Source: Natronohydrobacter sp.
GTDB lineage: Bacteria; Pseudomonadota; Alphaproteobacteria; Rhodobacterales; Rhodobacteraceae
Direction: 5' to 3'
Assembly (NCBI GenBank): GCA_030603695.1
Contig: JAUVXF010000005.1
Span: forward strand, 111,277 to 175,276
DNA length: 64,000 bases
The notes under the pieces were generated by a model, which saw nothing but the letters and a program-made list of their open reading frames with translations, searched no databases and was not told the DNA's origin. Position numbers and translations under genes: made by a program. Shown in pieces: positions 62,323 to 64,000 of the stretch (its first letter is position 1; each line of letters opens with the position of its first letter).

Positions 62323-63564
62323 TTAGATATTGCCATCCAGCAAAAGCCTAGACATATGCCTGCGAATGGAATCCACTGTATCGGTTGGAAACCTTGATCG
62401 TAATTTCAAAGCCTGATACTCTGCACGTTGTTGATAGTTTTGATCTCTATACATGTCAGAGATCAACTTACCAAGCTCCGCAACGCTGTAGGTTTTCCCA
62501 AGTTCATTGGCGATGATATTTTTGGTTACGCCCAGACGCTCTGCGCCACGGGCATTGTTTACTTGCTCTTTCAGATGCGGAATAGCCAGAAATGGTATCC
62601 CGGCAAAAAGCGCTAACGCAGATATGCCGGCTTGGCCTGCGCAAATTATCAATCTTGACTCTTTGATAATTTCGCTTGGCGGAAGTTCTCTCCTGTCAAT
62701 GCGGATGTTTCTGTATTCAATATTATTCGGCGTCCACCGTTGATCGTGGTTTACAATAATACGCACCGGCATATTTGTTTGTCCCAGCGCATCTATAACC
62801 ACTTTAAAGTTTGAAACATGCTCTGACAGGTATGCGAATATCTGCTTTCCATTTCTATTGCTTGCCGGGATGGGTGTTGCAATCGGCCTGAAATAGTGTT
62901 CGTCACGCCAAAAAACATACGGATCCCAGAAGGGAAAGCTACAGGCAAATCTAAGATCGCTTTTAAAAACATCTGGTAGATTGTCTATTTCTGGTACGCC
63001 AAGCGGTGCAATCGCCTTATTAAGGCAGCTTAGTATTTTTTCCTCTGGAATCTGTGGCTTTGGGCCATCCCCCTCCAATATGGGAGAGAAGCGTTGCATA
63101 CCCGGAGGCGGAACGGTCATAGCCATCCCGACATTGGCTGTTTTTATCTTAAGGCTTCGGGCTGCAAGCAATGCAAATGGTGCAAAGTCCGCTACCAGTA
63201 ATTCTGTCTTGTTGAGCCATAGAAAATCTTGCCACCATTTAATGCGCTTTCTTGTGAAATCAGCGTCGCAAAATCCATAAAGTGCAAGCAAATCACCCAT
63301 CGTCACCGGCGAAAATGCACCGTCATGAAGCTTTTGGTATTCGTCATAATGGTGCTCTAAGCGCGGGCCGTTGAAAACCTGTTGGCAAAAAGGCAGCAAT
63401 TCCTTTTGTGCCGTGGTTTCAGGTGTCACCGCATCCAAACTGTATTTTGTGACGAGAGCGCGGGCAAAATTCGTTAAGTTGATTATATGCCCACGCCCTG
63501 TCTTCGTTTCGGTCGCCAGCAGTGCGCGCCGCCTTGAGGCAGAGCCGATGTAAGCTTGGTGCAC
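62323..63564 (-). CDS. Glycosyltransferase, GT-B fold (UDP-glycosyltransferase-like)
   Basis: 413-residue protein. N-terminal GRGHIINLTNFARALVTKY resembles the sugar-transferase loop of GT1/MurG-type enzymes. The C-terminal half has IFAYLSEHVSNFKVVIDAL, VRIIVNHDQRW and RLIICAGQAGISALALFAGIPFLAIPHLKEQVNNARGAERLGVTKN, the nucleotide-sugar-binding GT-B domain with a G-x-x-G-x-x-x-x-L-x-x-G-x-P motif. The start is a GTG at 63564 without a good binding site, so the true start may differ. AT-rich like the next gene. Confidence 0.8.
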   Translation of the reverse strand: MHQAYIGSASRRRALLATETKTGRGHIINLTNFARALVTKYSLDAVTPETTAQKELLPFCQQVFNGPRLEHHYDEYQKLHDGAFSPVTMGDLLALYGFCDADFTRKRIKWWQDFLWLNKTELLVADFAPFALLAARSLKIKTANVGMAMTVPPPGMQRFSPILEGDGPKPQIPEEKILSCLNKAIAPLGVPEIDNLPDVFKSDLRFACSFPFWDPYVFWRDEHYFRPIATPIPASNRNGKQIFAYLSEHVSNFKVVIDALGQTNMPVRIIVNHDQRWTPNNIEYRNIRIDRRELPPSEIIKESRLIICAGQAGISALALFAGIPFLAIPHLKEQVNNARGAERLGVTKNIIANELGKTYSVAELGKLISDMYRDQNYQQRAEYQALKLRSRFPTDTVDSIRRHMSRLLLDGNI

Positions 63565-63588
63565 TTTATTTGCTACTGTTCATGGTTC

Positions 63589-63840
63589 TTATACGCCGTA
63601 GCCTGCAAGTATTGGCGCTGATGTCGAACTGCCATCGGTTGCGCCAGGCCCTGCGGGGCAGGTTGGATTGTTCCAGTATAGCAAGTCGCCGGTTTTTTCA
63701 GATCGGATTGCTTCAAAGCTATTTACAGCGCATCCGCTGGCGCTTGCGCCGGGCGGTGCTTCTTGAGCAATCGCACCGCCAGAATAAATTGCGCCAACGA
63801 TTGCAATCATAGAACAGGAGGCGAGTGATGTTTTCTTCAT
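63589..63840 (-). CDS. Small secreted protein of unknown function, first gene of the glycosyltransferase run
   Basis: 83-residue protein with a signal peptide (SLASCSMIAIVGAIYSGGAIA) and a mature part of about 58 residues containing two cysteines (SGCAVNSF, NPTCPAG), possibly a disulfide, and a Gly/Ser/Thr-rich tail (GATDGSSTSAPILAGYGV). GGAG precedes the ATG at 63840 by 10 bases. It ends 24 bases before the GT-B gene, same strand. I recognise no family. Confidence 0.6.
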   Translation of the reverse strand: MKKTSLASCSMIAIVGAIYSGGAIAQEAPPGASASGCAVNSFEAIRSEKTGDLLYWNNPTCPAGPGATDGSSTSAPILAGYGV

Positions 63841-63918
63841 TTTTAGACTCCATTGCCCAACACGTAATCACTAACAGGTCGCTGAAATAGTCCCCGAGCC
63901 GGAACGCTGTCCCTTCAT

Positions 63919-64000
63919 TTAGGCTGTGTCGCGCGTTGGCGCTGTCTGTCGGCGTGTTTGAAGTATTTGCCCTGGTTGGGTTTTCCGCGTCATGCGGTCA
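63919..64000 (-). pseudogene. Possible C-terminal end of a transposase or IS edge (uncertain)
   Basis: On the minus strand an open frame of 26 codons enters from the window edge and ends at TAA (63921-63919). Its Arg/Thr/Gln-rich translation looks like a poorly conserved transposase tail. The flanking 63868-63892 (GGTCGCTGAAATAGTCCCC) resembles terminal sequences I recall from several insertion sequences. Only a search and the adjoining sequence can decide. Confidence 0.2.

Noticed and set aside
1..64000. tRNA, rRNA, tmRNA or riboswitch
   Set aside because: No cloverleaf, CCA-ended element or known riboswitch core was recognised in the intergenic regions read by eye; small structured RNAs could still be missed without a covariance-model search.

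Overview
The window is high-GC DNA from an alphaproteobacterium, almost certainly a member of the Rhodobacterales (Rhodobacteraceae/Roseobacter group). The evidence is gene order and family content: ftsH-tilS-cpoB-pal-tolB-tolA-tolR-tolQ-ybgC in one run, irr divergent from fabA, and families that are largely alphaproteobacterial (DUF6456, DUF6477, DUF2794, DUF1285, the MoxR/DUF58/DUF4159 block, an NDUFS4-like complex I subunit). It looks chromosomal, with many housekeeping genes. No rRNA, tRNA, CRISPR array or intact mobile element was seen.

Layout. 1-8.5 kb: a minus-strand cell-envelope block (ftsH, partial, then tilS and the Tol-Pal operon). 9-11.1 kb: malate synthase G. 11.4-17.4 kb: a LuxR-type solo regulator followed by a four-gene peptide/opine-type ABC importer. 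17.5-27.4 kb: a carboxylate-uptake region with an IclR regulator, a class III CoA-transferase, a binding protein overlapping a TctE/TctD-like two-component system, the tripartite tricarboxylate transporter tctCBA, an AbrB-like membrane protein and a citrate-synthase-family citryl-CoA-lyase-like protein. Together these read as uptake, CoA activation and cleavage of a citrate-like acid. 27.5-45.5 kb: mostly single housekeeping genes (dusA, an ABC-F ATPase, argF-argD, class III alcohol dehydrogenase, smpB, lrgAB, irr/fabA, truB, rbfA, dapB) with small conserved proteins. 45.5-52.3 kb: a four-gene translationally coupled MoxR-DUF58-DUF4159-GATase-like membrane module. 52.3-53.5 kb: DUF1285 and the complex I accessory subunit.

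53.5-60.2 kb: a glucose/mannose-type (GtsABCD-like) sugar ABC importer facing a two-component system whose most likely binding site, two TGTTACAA direct repeats 10 bp apart, lies in the shared control region. 60.2-63.9 kb: an AT-rich block of three glycosyltransferases headed by a small secreted protein, probably horizontally acquired surface-polysaccharide genes. The window ends beside a possible insertion-sequence edge.

A recurrent feature is a strong RNA hairpin placed directly after the binding-protein gene in all three importer operons that start with one (dpp-like, tct, gts-like). This is consistent with higher expression of the binding protein than of the membrane parts. Start codons were chosen from ribosome binding sites, operon overlaps and family length. 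Substrate assignments are inferences from family and neighbourhood.
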